Positions 45,277-57,047 of a DNA stretch of 64,000 nucleotides are shown in pieces; position 1 is the stretch's first letter, and the number at the start of each line of letters is the position of its first letter. The DNA comes from Acanthaster planci (lineage: Eukaryota; Echinodermata; Asteroidea; Valvatida; Acanthasteridae). Below the pieces are notes generated by a model, which was given only the letters and a program-made list of their open reading frames with translations, was not told where the DNA came from and ran no database searches. Both the position numbers and the translations under genes were made by a program. Location of the stretch: the NCBI RefSeq assembly GCF_001949145.1, contig NW_019091357.1:1452746-1516745 (forward strand), written 5' to 3'.

Positions 45277-48200
45277 CTACTTCTGGTTCGTCTTGCGTCT
45301 TTTATATTGTGGGATCGGCCCATAATACATATCTAAAAATAAAAGAACAAGAATTAGAATAAAAAAAGATCCTGGTCAGTACAGGTGAGGGAGATGAAAG
45401 TGTAACTCGAGCTTTGGTCAAGAAAATGAAACTATGACAAACATGAACCATGTTCTTAACAAATGCAATGTGATACTTCCTCTCTACAAGACAGTCCTTA
45501 TCTGAACTTATCGTTTAGGCATTTAAAAGGGAAGTTAAAGACCTTTTGTCTCACCCCTTCCTGAGGAACGTGTACTCCTCTTTCTTGATAAAGCATCAGC
45601 TTCTGACTCGCCAGGAATCTCCTTTTCTTTCTGCCCTCTTCCTCTGGTTGTTGGAGAAGACTCCTCCTCCTTTCCTTTGGTCACAGGCTCTGCTGGGGAC
45701 CTCCTTCCACTCCGCAGACTCCTTGTGGACATACCAGGAATTTCCTCCGAAGTGTGTCTTGTCCTCCGAGGCTCCAAGTCACCTAAGTCACCTTCCACCT
45801 TCCCGGTTCGGATCGCCCCATCTTTGCTCAGCTCCTTGTCGTGGGGTTTCCCCAACATTTCTGTTTTCTTCAGCTGGCTGGGTAAGGGTTCAACACCCTC
45901 ATCTGCTGTGAGCGCTAGATTCTTTTGCCCAGGGTGACAGCTTGTTGCTTCAGCAGTAACACCAGGCGATGAAGTCTTCTCGAACAGACTGCCCTTATCT
46001 GGGTCCACCTGAATGGCCTCCTCCACAAGGTTTGTGATCTGATCAGGTTTGCTTAAGAGTGAAGGCTCTGGAGAGCTGTCCGACTTGATGGTTAGGCTCT
46101 CTGTGAGAGATTCTGTGGAAGTTTGGACGAGACTGGTCTGAGATACACACTGTAGCACAGCCTCTGGAATTCTCTCAGACTGCAGAGGTTGAGAAATCTT
46201 TCTTGTCACTTCAGGAGTACTGGGAACTTCTCTTGGAGGAAGCTGAGTGTCTGATGGTAAGACTTCCTGCTTATCTTCTGATTGTCCAAGTTGCTCTGTT
46301 GCACCTGAAATGTCTACAGTTACTGAGGGAGGTTGTGCTCCTTGCAGGGCATCTTGCCCAATACTGTTCTTATCTTGGCTAGGTAAGGCAATACTGGTTT
46401 TTGCCAGTGATGATGGCTCCGATTTTACCTCCATGTCTTGCTGATTGGGTTGTGTTTCCTGTATCTTTATTCCTGGGGCTAAACTTTCCTTTGGCAGTTT
46501 GGCAGGGGGTTCCTCTACTGCTCTGGTGTGAGTCTGTTTACGAGATTCAGTAAGTGGTGGTTGTGTGTTTCTTATGCCAGTATCCATTGAGACTGCAAGG
46601 GCAGGTTCCATCCCTGACAGAGATGAAATCACAGGAACTTGGTGAGCGCTACACATGAATGTGCTACCAAGACTCATAGACGTGATGGTTGCTTCTCGAT
46701 GTTGACTGGTTGATTTCACCGGCACTTTATCGAGGAGATTCAGGGAACTCTGGGGCATAGTCTCTACTGCGGGTGACATTAATGCTTCCCCAACAGATGT
46801 GTGACTAGAAACCATGGGAACAGAAACAGTTGTTGATGTGGGGACTGAGTCCATGTCTGGGGTAGTATGTTGAGGAGGTGTCTTGTTATCAGAGCCTTGC
46901 GGAGCTACTGACATAAAAATATTTGAATCACATTGTGACGGGACTATTTGGTCACCTCTTGAACTAGTCTCCTCCCCAGTTTTTGGTTTCTGCATTTCCT
47001 CTACAGATGGCACACCATGAAATGTCTTAGATTGATGTGGAACATCACTGTGGGAATCTGTTGTCTGCAACACTAGCTGCTGTACTTGTGGAGAAATAAG
47101 AGGAGATGTGATCTTGCCATCTGATGAATCCTTCACTGCTGTTGATGATGCAACTTCCAGTGGATGCACAAGAGGAGCTGATGACAAGCCAGAAGCTGAT
47201 GGCGAGCTTGATATCTGAGAATATGCCAGTGGTTGGGCAGGTGCAGACTCACTGCCTGGTTTACTGCATTGCACTTGCTGTGCATCTTTGGCCAAGGGTG
47301 TCCCTACAGCAGCACTGAATACTGAAGCAACAGTGCTCACTGCTTGTTCAATTGAGACTATTGGTGCTAGATTTGATGACTGTTGTCTGACAACACTTTT
47401 CGTGGGTGGACTATCCTCTTGACTCTTCAGCGAAGGCAGCGAAGCCTCTAGAGAGGATTCAGTGGCTGGCATCTTTGGCACCTGCTTAGCAACACCTAAA
47501 GCTGGAGGTGTGCGACTCTGTTGAGCTTGCCCTTCAGGAACTCCCCTATCCCTCTCCCCACCTGCCATTTTTCCCGCCACAGGGAGAGTTTCAGGAGATC
47601 TTCTCAATCGCGTCAGATTCTTCTCAGTTGCCTTTGGGGTTGGCACCACCTTAGCCTTTGCTGCTGATGCCATTGCTGTGGTGACAGTCCAAGCCGACTT
47701 GGCGATGGAGCTCAGCAAGGCACTAGCGCTTCCAAGGGATTCATTGTTGCAAGTGTTTGGAGGAAGAGCTGTGAGCGATGCCCTGGGTGGTGTTCTTGAT
47801 CGGGCAGAACGTGCTGTTTGCTCTGCCCCCTTCAGGAAACCAGAGGTTCTAGACATTGCTGCAGTTTTGACCATGATTGACTGGGCTTGTACCAGTGTGC
47901 TAGAAGCTGATGAGAACGCTGTAGGTTTAACAGGTAATGCAGCAGTTGCTGGAGGTGTTGTTGGAAAGCCAAAACTAGCCACAGGTCCAGGCGTTGTCTT
48001 TGGCTGTTGAGACGTAAGTTTGTGCAGCTGTTGCGTTGCCACATCTTCCTCTGACTCATCAGGTTTTGATGCATCCAGTTTCAGCTGCTTTGACTTCTCT
48101 GGACTTGATTTTGATGTTTTTTCTATTGCTGTGTTATTGGCTGAATAGGGTTGATAATTTGATTTCAATCCCATCACCTGAGAGTGCAGAAACTGTTCTG

Positions 48201-51200
48201 GCACTTGTGATGATGGTGAAACACTCTCCATTTCTCCTGTTGGTGAGACTGAATCCTGCAAAGCTGGTAGAGTCTGAACGGTCATTTGCTTGGGGATCAT
48301 CGATGGTGGCTGTATGACTGGAACGTCAGCCTTGGGATGGCTTTCAGTACTTCGCTGGGAGGTATTTGATGGTCCAACCAACTGTGTAAGAGGCAACTTT
48401 GAGGTCTGTGTCAGATAGGAGATTTCATTCCCTTGCTGAAATGCTATGGTTGGTGATGCCGATGCATTTGTCCCTGGTGCTGTAGTGAAAGTAGTTGTGG
48501 GGATGGCCAGTGGAGTTAAAGCTACTGGTTCTTTTTCTGTTGAAGCAACCTGAGGTGGGACTCCAGTGCGCTGACTTTGCTGCTGTTCAGCTTGTAACTG
48601 TGTTGCAGTAATTGATGGTGCAGGTTTCACAGCTGGAGGGTGACAGGACTGGTGCATGGACACTGCAGCCTCTAACTGGGGGATGGTGCTTACTTTGCTT
48701 ACAGGAGCTTGTGGTAAGGGGCTTTGAGACGTTGCAGAGTCAGGGACTGCTTCTTCGATGGGTTTTGGAGTAATTAACTCCTGTGATTGTTGAGCAGGTT
48801 GCTCTACTGCAGACCCTTTGTCTTGCTTTGTGCCACTAGCTTCTGAAGCTGGAGGAGCCTCTGGTTCAGGTGGAAGGGTGGCTATGGTACCATGGGCACC
48901 AAGGCTCTTGATCAATTCTTCTGAAGCTGTTGAAAGGGTTGCAGGAGATAGCAAAATCTTTGGGGCTCGTTCCAAAACAGTCATTGGGGTTTCTGGCAGG
49001 GAAGGCGGTTGCTGGTGAGGTACTGGTGACTTTGCCAACATACTTGGAGAAAAAGACTGTGGTGGGAAATGTTGGGGTCGGGATGTAGGTGTGTCTCTTG
49101 CCATATTCTCTGCAGCCTGGCTTAGAAGACCCTGTTGGGGAAATCTTAGTACACTGTTCTCAGCCATTTGTGCCGGTCCGGCCTGAGGCAAAGTTCTGGC
49201 CTGAGGCAAAGTTCCAATTTGCTGACTGGGGTACACGGGTGGAGCTGTTTGGACAAAGCTTTTCATACCACTGTCTGACTGGCCCTTATGACCTTCTACT
49301 CCTAGGCCTGAGAGCAACGACACACTTCCATGATGAGAAGCCTCCAGTGAAGATGATGCTGTTGCAGTGGCAGAGCTTACAGCAGCTTGCTGTACTGCTG
49401 GCAATGATTGGGTAGTCAACTGCTGCTGTTGTCCCATCACTGGTGGAGGAATATATAAGGTAGTGATGCCACCTGCTAGGGATACACTATCAGGCTTCCT
49501 TGAAGCACCCTGAGCTAGTGACACTGCTTGATTGTTAAGTCCAAGCCAAGAGTCCATTTGATGAGATGTGGTTGGAGAAAAAGTGCTAGACTGTCTAAGT
49601 GAGTCGCTTGAAGTGGAGGCCAAAGTAACCTGGGGCTTTTCAGCCTTTGAGTCAACTGACAGGAGCTGTTTCTCAAAAGAGCCTTTCTCTGGGATGACAA
49701 TCTCATTCAGTAGTGCCTTGAGTTGAGATTTGTCTTCCTTTTTGGTTTGATCACTGAAGATGGTCTGATCATCAGAGTTACTTTTCGCTGCTGGAGCATC
49801 CTTTTGTGGAGGCTGACTCTGGGGATTCGATGGAGGAGCCCTACCAACCAATTTGTGCATGAAGTTGATACCCTCGGTTGTGATCACTCTGGGTTGATTT
49901 GGAGGTCGCTCAATGTTACCAATACTTGGTTTCTGTGTGTCTAGCATGCTGCCAAGCATTCTTTCAGTGGCTGCGCTGAACTCTGCAGGCTGCATTGGAG
50001 TCCGTGCACCAATTTGAGCAGGAAGAGGAAGAGGCTTCGGAGTATCAACTGAGGGCAGTGAAAGCCAGTCAGTGGAGACAGCTGTAGGGCCTGACAGAAA
50101 TCCTTGAGTTGATTTAGGAGGTACCTCCTGCTGCTTGTTGCTACGGAACAATGGTGCCATCTGAAGAATTTCAGTGGGAGGGGTTACACTGCTTAGAAAC
50201 TGACTAAGAGTGTTGTGCTCTGTGTTTCTACTTAATGCCATGTCCCGGATTGAGGGCTGTCCAGCAGCAGAGAATGTCCTAGACGTTAGGGTCTGTAACC
50301 CTGCAATCCCTGAGGACATAGAGGATGGAGAGCTACCCGGAATGGGCCCATATTGTGGCTGCTGCTGGGTGTGCACTGGTCTGGAGGTTGACGATGGAGG
50401 GGTGCGTCTCTGCTTCAAACCCTCTGGTATCTTAGGGGGAGACAAGCGAATGGGTGAGTTTGCTGATCTCCTTTCAGCAACAGGTGGAACTGATGGCCCA
50501 CCTCTTGAAGTTGGTCGACTAAACTGAGTTTCTTGGAAAGTTCTTGTTGATGGGACATTGGGAGTTGAAGTGGGCTGTTGATGAGAAATTGCAGGAATTC
50601 CATCACTGGATGCTACAGTGCTAGCTGGAGTGGATGTGATTGGAGATAGTTGTGGCTCAGATTTAGGAGGTGGTGTCTCCTTGCTTTGCTGGGCTTTTCC
50701 ACTTTTAGCGTCAGCTGCCATCTTAGCTTCCTTAGCAATAATAGCTGCAACTGCCATCGTGGCTCTCTCAGCTTCTGTCATTCCAAGAAGTGCAGCCTCT
50801 TCATCAAACACATGACCATCCTCTTCAGCTGGTTCAGGGACAGTGGATTTCTTGGAATCCTCTCCATTCTTTTCCAGGTTCGACTTAGGCTGTGATGCGC
50901 CAGCATCTGAAACTCCTGGCTGCTCGACCTTCTTTGCCTGAGGATCCACGTGTAATTCTTGCTTTTCTTTGACAACTGATGGACAAGGAGCAGCATTCCA
51001 GGTATCCAGGGGATTGACTGGGGGAGGTACTGGGGTACTGCTTGTTGAAGTGAAGGGAGCAGATGTAGGATGAAGCTGCCCCACAGGGTGTACAAGTAGC
51101 TGTCCTTTACTCTGACTCGCTGATGAGTCACTGGGTGATACCTGGGTCCGATCTGATGGCATAGGAGCACGAGGTATGTGCCCCATATACATGGGCCCGC

Positions 51201-53752
51201 CAAGTCTCATCTGACTCTGTGACATGGGATCTGGAGTTGCAATAGGTCCAACAGACATCCTGGCATTGGGCAGTTGAGTAGGAGGCATGGGTCCTGGGAA
51301 AAGTTGGCCTTGCAGTTGATGACCACCAGGCATTTGAAAGGACTGCATGTTACTGGGAGGCACCTGATTCTGACCTGGCACCACTGGGGTCTGTGGCAAG
51401 TGGCTAGGGAAGGACTGAGCATGCTGTGCCTGTACTTGTGAAAGTTGCGCAGCAGACAACTGACTGAGTTGAAACTGCAGCTGCTCTTGTGACAGCTGTC
51501 CTGATTGAGCTGGCAACAGAGTGTTTGGTGGGATAATCTGGCCTGCTGTTGATATGAAACCTGGCACATTTCCCTGCGATGTTACAAATGGAGATATATT
51601 TGGAATGGCAGAGTTTGAAGCTGTAAGAGTCCCGATACCATTGCCTATCATAAATGGTGAACTAGTATTAATACCGGGTGCTGAAGATGCTATAACTGTG
51701 TCTTGGCTTGGAGGCCCTGGCTGTGCTGTTGTAGGAGTGTCAGTCCCAGTAGATGTAGTTTTGCTCCCTGACGAGTTTGAGAAAGGGAACTGCTTGGCGG
51801 AAATATCACTTTGAAGAAGATTGACCAGCAGAGGGCTTGTCAGAGCAACATCTGTCTTTTTCTGCAAGAGCTGTTGCTGCAACTGCTGCTGCTGTTGTGT
51901 CTGTGGGCTTGGCACAAGTCCTCTTGACATTGGGACGTCTGTGAAGGAGAACTGTGTTCCTGATGAAGCAGATGAGGCAACTACTGGTGCAGTCGTACTG
52001 ACATTTGTAGACATAGCTGTGGATGGTGGTGTGTTTGGACTTATGGGATTGTCGATAAGACTTGGTGGTAGAGTCAGATTTGATGGTTTGTTTGTGCTCA
52101 AGTTGTCTGCATTATCCTGGGTGTTTGTATTTGAAGTCGGCAGTGGCGGCAATTGAGGAGGAAGTGGTAGTAAAGGCTGGCCTGCAGCTACAGCCAGCTC
52201 AGGGGGTTGAATGTTTGACTTCTTGGTTCTCTTACGCCTCTTTTTTGGCTGAGGCTTGGGCTGTGACACAGGAGGAATTTGGGGGCCACTTGGCATGACT
52301 TGTGGTGGCTGATTTGCTTGAGTTACACCGACCTGTGGGAAAAACTGTGGGATCTGGTTCCAGAAACTGGCTGGAGGTTGAAGGGGGCGCTGTTGGGATA
52401 CGCCCATGGAATTCCAGAGGTTGCCAGTTCCCTGCTGAGAGAAGAGGGGGGCTGCTCCTTGGGCTTGTAGTCCCTGGAGGGAGGGTCTGGTGAGCTGCTG
52501 GAGAGAAACTCCAGGCACAGCAAAGTTAGGGGCTGTCACCGATCCCGGAAGTCCATGCCCAGGGACCATTGTTCCTGGCGTGGGAGTCGACACAGGAATG
52601 ACTGGCGAGGAAACGGGGGTAGGTGATGGGGGCACAAGAGGGGGGCCAGGCGGTAGCTGGGGTGTGCCCGATGGAGTCGGTGGCGGCGGCGAGAACAGGC
52701 TTCGTTGTGCCTCAGGCGGGGGCGGGGGCAGTGAGATTGTCTCTCCATTCTCAACCTGAATGGTCAGAATGCCAAGCTTGTGCAAGTTAGGGTCACCTCG
52801 CTGAGCAAGTTCACGGAGGCGAGCAGCAGCTTCTTGTGGGATGTTGAAGGTTACACGGACACTATTCCATGGCTCAACTTTAGACAGGTTCACAGAGTGC
52901 TCTTCTGTAAGGCAGAAAACAAATTAAAATTGTCAACTTATGGCTCAGAAAACTGCTTTCGTACATAAGTAACTTAAAACCTTTTTTCAAAGAATAGGAA
53001 ATGACACAGAAAACTCATATTATCCTTAATCTTTTCATGGACTTACATTAATATGCTGTTGTCCATAAGTCTGTGTTTAATCCTTTGGCCTTTTCACCAA
53101 TGGTCTTTCGGTGGGATGTCAAATTATGTGACAAATGCACTGGTATTGTACTGTACATGTATTCTTAATTTTTTAAAATTCATTTGGCAATGTATCCACA
53201 GTGACCAATTCCTAAATCAGTTAAAAATCAATCCTCAAACACAATGGTTTTAATTCTCAAAACGAAGTCGAACTTATAAATGTAAGTACACTCATTATTT
53301 TTTAAGTAAACAGAGCGAGCAGTTGTCTATACTTGAGTCCTAAACTCAACACATTCATCAAGTGTGTACAGTCTGGCGATGCATTTTGGATGGCATATCT
53401 GACCACTGCTGTTGGGCCAGCCTCTACATGTACGTCACCACTTTGCCTAAACTCAAAACAGTCACAGATGAATAGCATGGTGATGTTTTGTGGGACATTC
53501 AGAGAGCTGGCCAGCAAAACTAGTCACGTCAGCAATTTCCAGTTTTAGTGCAGCCAAACTGCACATTAATTTCGCCTCCCAAAGTTGAGATGAAAGGTGT
53601 GAAAAAAGTAATCAAACCTGGTCCTTTAAGAACTCACTTATTTGTGAGAGATCCTCCAATGTAGCCTTTATCTTGAGTAATCTCTCCTTAAGGTCTTCAT
53701 CAGCAATATTGCCGGAGCAGGTCAAGACAAGTTTAGTGGGAGGCAACTTCAT
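45277..53752 (-). CDS. NCOA6: Nuclear receptor coactivator 6 orthologue
   Basis: Three coding exons on the minus strand: 53638-53752, 45555-52904 and 45277-45332, joined in phase 1, giving about 2,506 residues (human NCOA6 is about 2,060). NCOA6 is a nuclear coactivator of hormone receptors and a subunit of MLL3/MLL4 H3K4 methyltransferase complexes. Identity rests on the N-terminal block KVEPWNSVRVTFNIP, the receptor-binding box SPLLVNLLQSDISA (LXXLL, about residue 400), a basic run KKRRKRTKKSN, and the end YKRRKTNQK resembling human SKRRKSK. A second LXXLL (LKALL) lies near residue 1100. Most of the protein is low-complexity, rich in Pro, Ser, Gln and Thr. The ATG at 53750-53752 is in good context, but the exon continues upstream to an acceptor at 53774-53776, and human NCOA6 has about 50 more acidic N-terminal residues, so an upstream start is possible. 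If the last intron is retained, the big exon ends at 45535 with a different short tail. Confidence 0.93.
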
Positions 53753-54223
53753 ATTGACTCTTGACTTCTTAATCTGATAGAAAGAACCAAATAAACTGTA
53801 TCAGAGAGATGGCAAAGCAAACCACTGAAACTGGTGACATGAGAAATCTACAAAAAGGTCAGTGCCTGGAGGCAATGCATGCAGGTAACAACCTAAATGT
53901 TGTTCAAGTTAACATAATATTTTTAGGTGTAAGGCAGATTGTTCATTCCATGAAAATTTGTACCTGACATTAGCCACTGTACATGTAACTCATCAAACTA
54001 AGGCTGGTCATATTTGTAGGATTTCCAGGAAGAATTTTCTGGGTTTTTTTCTCAGACGCATGTTATGCCAACAGTTCTACTAAGGTTTACAATTTTAATT
54101 TCATTAACACAGTGGTCCCAAATATTGAGAGCCGTTTAAAGATGCTTGACTCAAAGACCGCTCAAAGAATCAGTTGGCGGCAGCCAGACATACATGTAAC
54201 ACACGACTCTAAAGGAACTGATT

Positions 54224-54264
54224 GCCATAGTCTCTTGCATACATTGTATGCAAGAGACTATGGC
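54224..54264. repeat. Perfect 41 bp palindrome
   Basis: Two perfect 20 bp complementary arms, GCCATAGTCTCTTGCATACA and its reverse complement, are separated by a single T. Pairing continues imperfectly for about 10 bp on both sides (AACTG-TT against AAACTGGCT). It can extrude as a cruciform; a loop of one base makes a classical microRNA hairpin unlikely. Confidence 0.9.
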
Positions 54265-54651
54265 AGCCAGTTTCACAGTGTTATGCCCCATCTTGTATCC
54301 ATAGCCAAAAGAACACCTGTTGCTAAGCACGTACATCAGTCGAAAACTGTTGTGCTTGCAAGTCATGATGATTATGCACTCACATCTAGCAATTTGTGTT
54401 CTTTTGCCCCATTGACAAGATGGCGTACGACATGTTAACCGTGAACTGCTTACTTAGACACAGCCTAACCCCAGTGAACAAGCAGCATAAATCATGGGGT
54501 TGACTTACACATATCTCAGAATGCTGCCAAGGTGCGAAAAGAACCGCCTAGAACAAACACGTTACCGGCTTAAAAATTGATCTTTATGCATGCACTTGCC
54601 CATGATTGGTTTATTGTGTTTCACTACATGTATGTGTGTATACCTAGTGTA

Positions 54652-55943
54652 CAGTTGACTCTCGTTAATACGACGGCCTTGGGACTTACTAAATTAGCTC
54701 GTATTATCCAGACTTACACGAAAGCTGCCGTCCTGCTTGACATATGTATCACCAATGGACCGTAAGTAAAGGGTACAGGTGCACAACAACAAGTGTGCAT
54801 TACTTTTTGTTTAAAGCCACATAGTGCCCTTTTGTTACATGAATTTGATTTTTAAAAGTTTGTTTATGGAAGTGAGATACAGTTTAACGAATAAAGACTT
54901 GAAATAAAGAATAATTACAAAATGTAAGAATGGAGGAAGCGGAATTTCCACCAGTCACGTCGATTCTGAGAGACACGTCCTGGGCCCCGCACGCCGTGAT
55001 GAGATCCACATGCACGCACGTAATGTAAGTACATTAACATTTTAGTTGGTAACCAACACCACAGCTGTGCTTGTAGCACATAAAAATGTGAGGAACCAGC
55101 TATTGGTGGTGTGGACAGCAGAGGGCAAATATTGGACTTTACTTTGGAAAGGCATGTGGGTTTGGTGAAAATTTATTAGCGAGGGATACACTTTTTTCTT
55201 CAAAACTTGTGATTGTTATTTTCTTAAACATTTTTTGACTGAAAACCACGGTTTACTCATGATTTTCTTCGATTGAGAATTTATAGAAATGTCGAAATCG
55301 GAAGGGGTGATAATTTTATGTTACGGTGCGGAGCGGGTAATGATTTTCAGACGGAGGGTAGGCGGTTTTTTGGCCGGCTCTTTGGTTACGGAACACAATT
55401 TTTATTAGTTTCCTGGCAGGGGGACTTCGGGCTTGGGGAATTTTTGGGGGGCAGGGGAATCAAACAAAAGATTTCTTTTGTTCACCACTGTCCTAAACAC
55501 TGTAGCACTTTTGGCAGCACTCACTTGCGTTCAGGTGGTACCAGAGCCACCACACAGAATTTCTACTTTGGGTACGGGAACCGCAAACGCTTATTGTTCG
55601 TCTCACTTGCAGCACCGAACACAAACGGCTTGATTCGGTGAGGGAAAACTGCAGCACTGTTCTCCTGTACATGCATAAATTAGCAACTTTCAAAATTGAA
55701 TGGACTGGCTGATTGACAAGTTGCCTTCAAAAAAGCTTGTGCTAAATAGACAGATAACAATAGATTTGCACTCGGCCAGTGCACAAAAAATGCTTGTCTT
55801 AACCGAAATCTCGTAACGTCCGAGATTGTATTACAAATTTTTTTCCCTTATACGAATGTGCACAATTAAGTCGGGACTGGCAAATATGCTCATCTAAACC
55901 GGAGTCTTGTCTAACTCGAGCTCGTATTACCGAGAGTTGACTG
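54652..55943. mobile_element. Pogo/Tigger-like non-autonomous DNA transposon
   Basis: The left end CAGTTGACTCTCGTTAATAC and the complement of the right end CAGTCAACTCTCGGTAATAC form about 22 bp terminal inverted repeats with two mismatches. Both ends are flanked by TA, as expected for the Tc1/mariner/pogo superfamily. The 1,292 bp interior has no transposase. The CAGT start and Tigger-like TIR wording suggest pogo. Confidence 0.75.
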
Positions 55944-56281
55944 TACTTTCTATCACCGTTTCAACTCATTCTTCAGTATGATTCAACAGACATGCCACTG
56001 GGTCTGCTAAAAAAAAAACGAAACTTTTTAATCGTGGCAAACACAATGTACATGTAGCATCAATTCGCATGATGCAGTGTAGTGAGCCGAGCACATAACA
56101 ACCTGGGTTCCCTTCTTGGGAGTCATGTCAAGTTCCACTTTCATTTCACGTATGATTCAATAGCTTTGAAGTTGTCCGTTCTTTATAAAATTTTCAATTT
56201 TTACATATTTTGACAAAATATGTACCGGTAGCAGGGTATTCTGCAATTGAGCCTGTATTTCAAATCTGTACACGTACATGT

Positions 56282-57047
56282 CATGTAGCCCAGATATGAC
56301 GACGTCTACATTGCATTGCGACTAATGTCCAGGGTATGAAAGTCCTCCTACCATGCGAAATTTTTTTCTCACATTTTTACCCGACGCAAACAGCTCAAAA
56401 TGTCGTTCACAAAAGCCTTGTAAGTTGTATCCTGAATTCCATAAATGCTGAGTTGAAATTACTAAATACGCCTACGAACAACGTATTTTGCAGGAGATTC
56501 TGCAGAACTCCACACTCTCCGCCGCGATTCATTAACGCATGCAAGAAAAGACCTCCAAGCTCGGTCCGCGCCCACATTCTGTCAGTTATGCATGTTGTCT
56601 AGAGCAGACAATAGCCTAGCTGTATCTTTGGAAGCCCGTTCGGACACGGCCTTACCTGTGACTTCATCACGCCCACGGCTCTTCCGCGCATGCGTAAGGG
56701 GCACTCAGTTATGATGCATTTCACGCATGTGTGAGTACACGTGCTAGACGAACGTCTATGTACATGTATGTAGATTGCGAATCGCGATGGAAAGCACAGA
56801 GTTTCCCAGACTTTCCTGCAAAATACGTTGTTCGCGGGCGTATTTAGTAATTTCAACACAGCATTTATGGAATTGGGAGGAGGGTCTACAAAGTACAAGG
56901 CACTTGTGAATGACATTTTGAGCCGTCTTCACCAGGTAAAAAAATGTGAGAAAAACTGTTTAAAAAATTTTGCATAGTAAGGAGAGCTTTTATACCCTGG
57001 ACGTTAGTCACAATGCAATGTAGACGTCGTCCAACCTGGGCTACATG
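56282..57047. mobile_element. Long foldback element with about 250 bp inverted arms
   Basis: Arms at about 56282-56530 and 56779-57047 are reverse complements with moderate divergence. Shared blocks include CATGTAGCCCAG at the outer ends, GACGTCTACATTGCATTG, AACAACGTATTTTGCAGG and CGCGATTC at the inner ends. About 250 bp separates them. Each arm encodes the same short frame (NSINA-LKLLNTP-NNVFCR), which arises only from the duplication. Confidence 0.8.

Noticed and set aside
54224-54264. MicroRNA precursor
   Set aside because: The loop is one base and the stem only about 20-30 bp; it does not fit a pre-miRNA.
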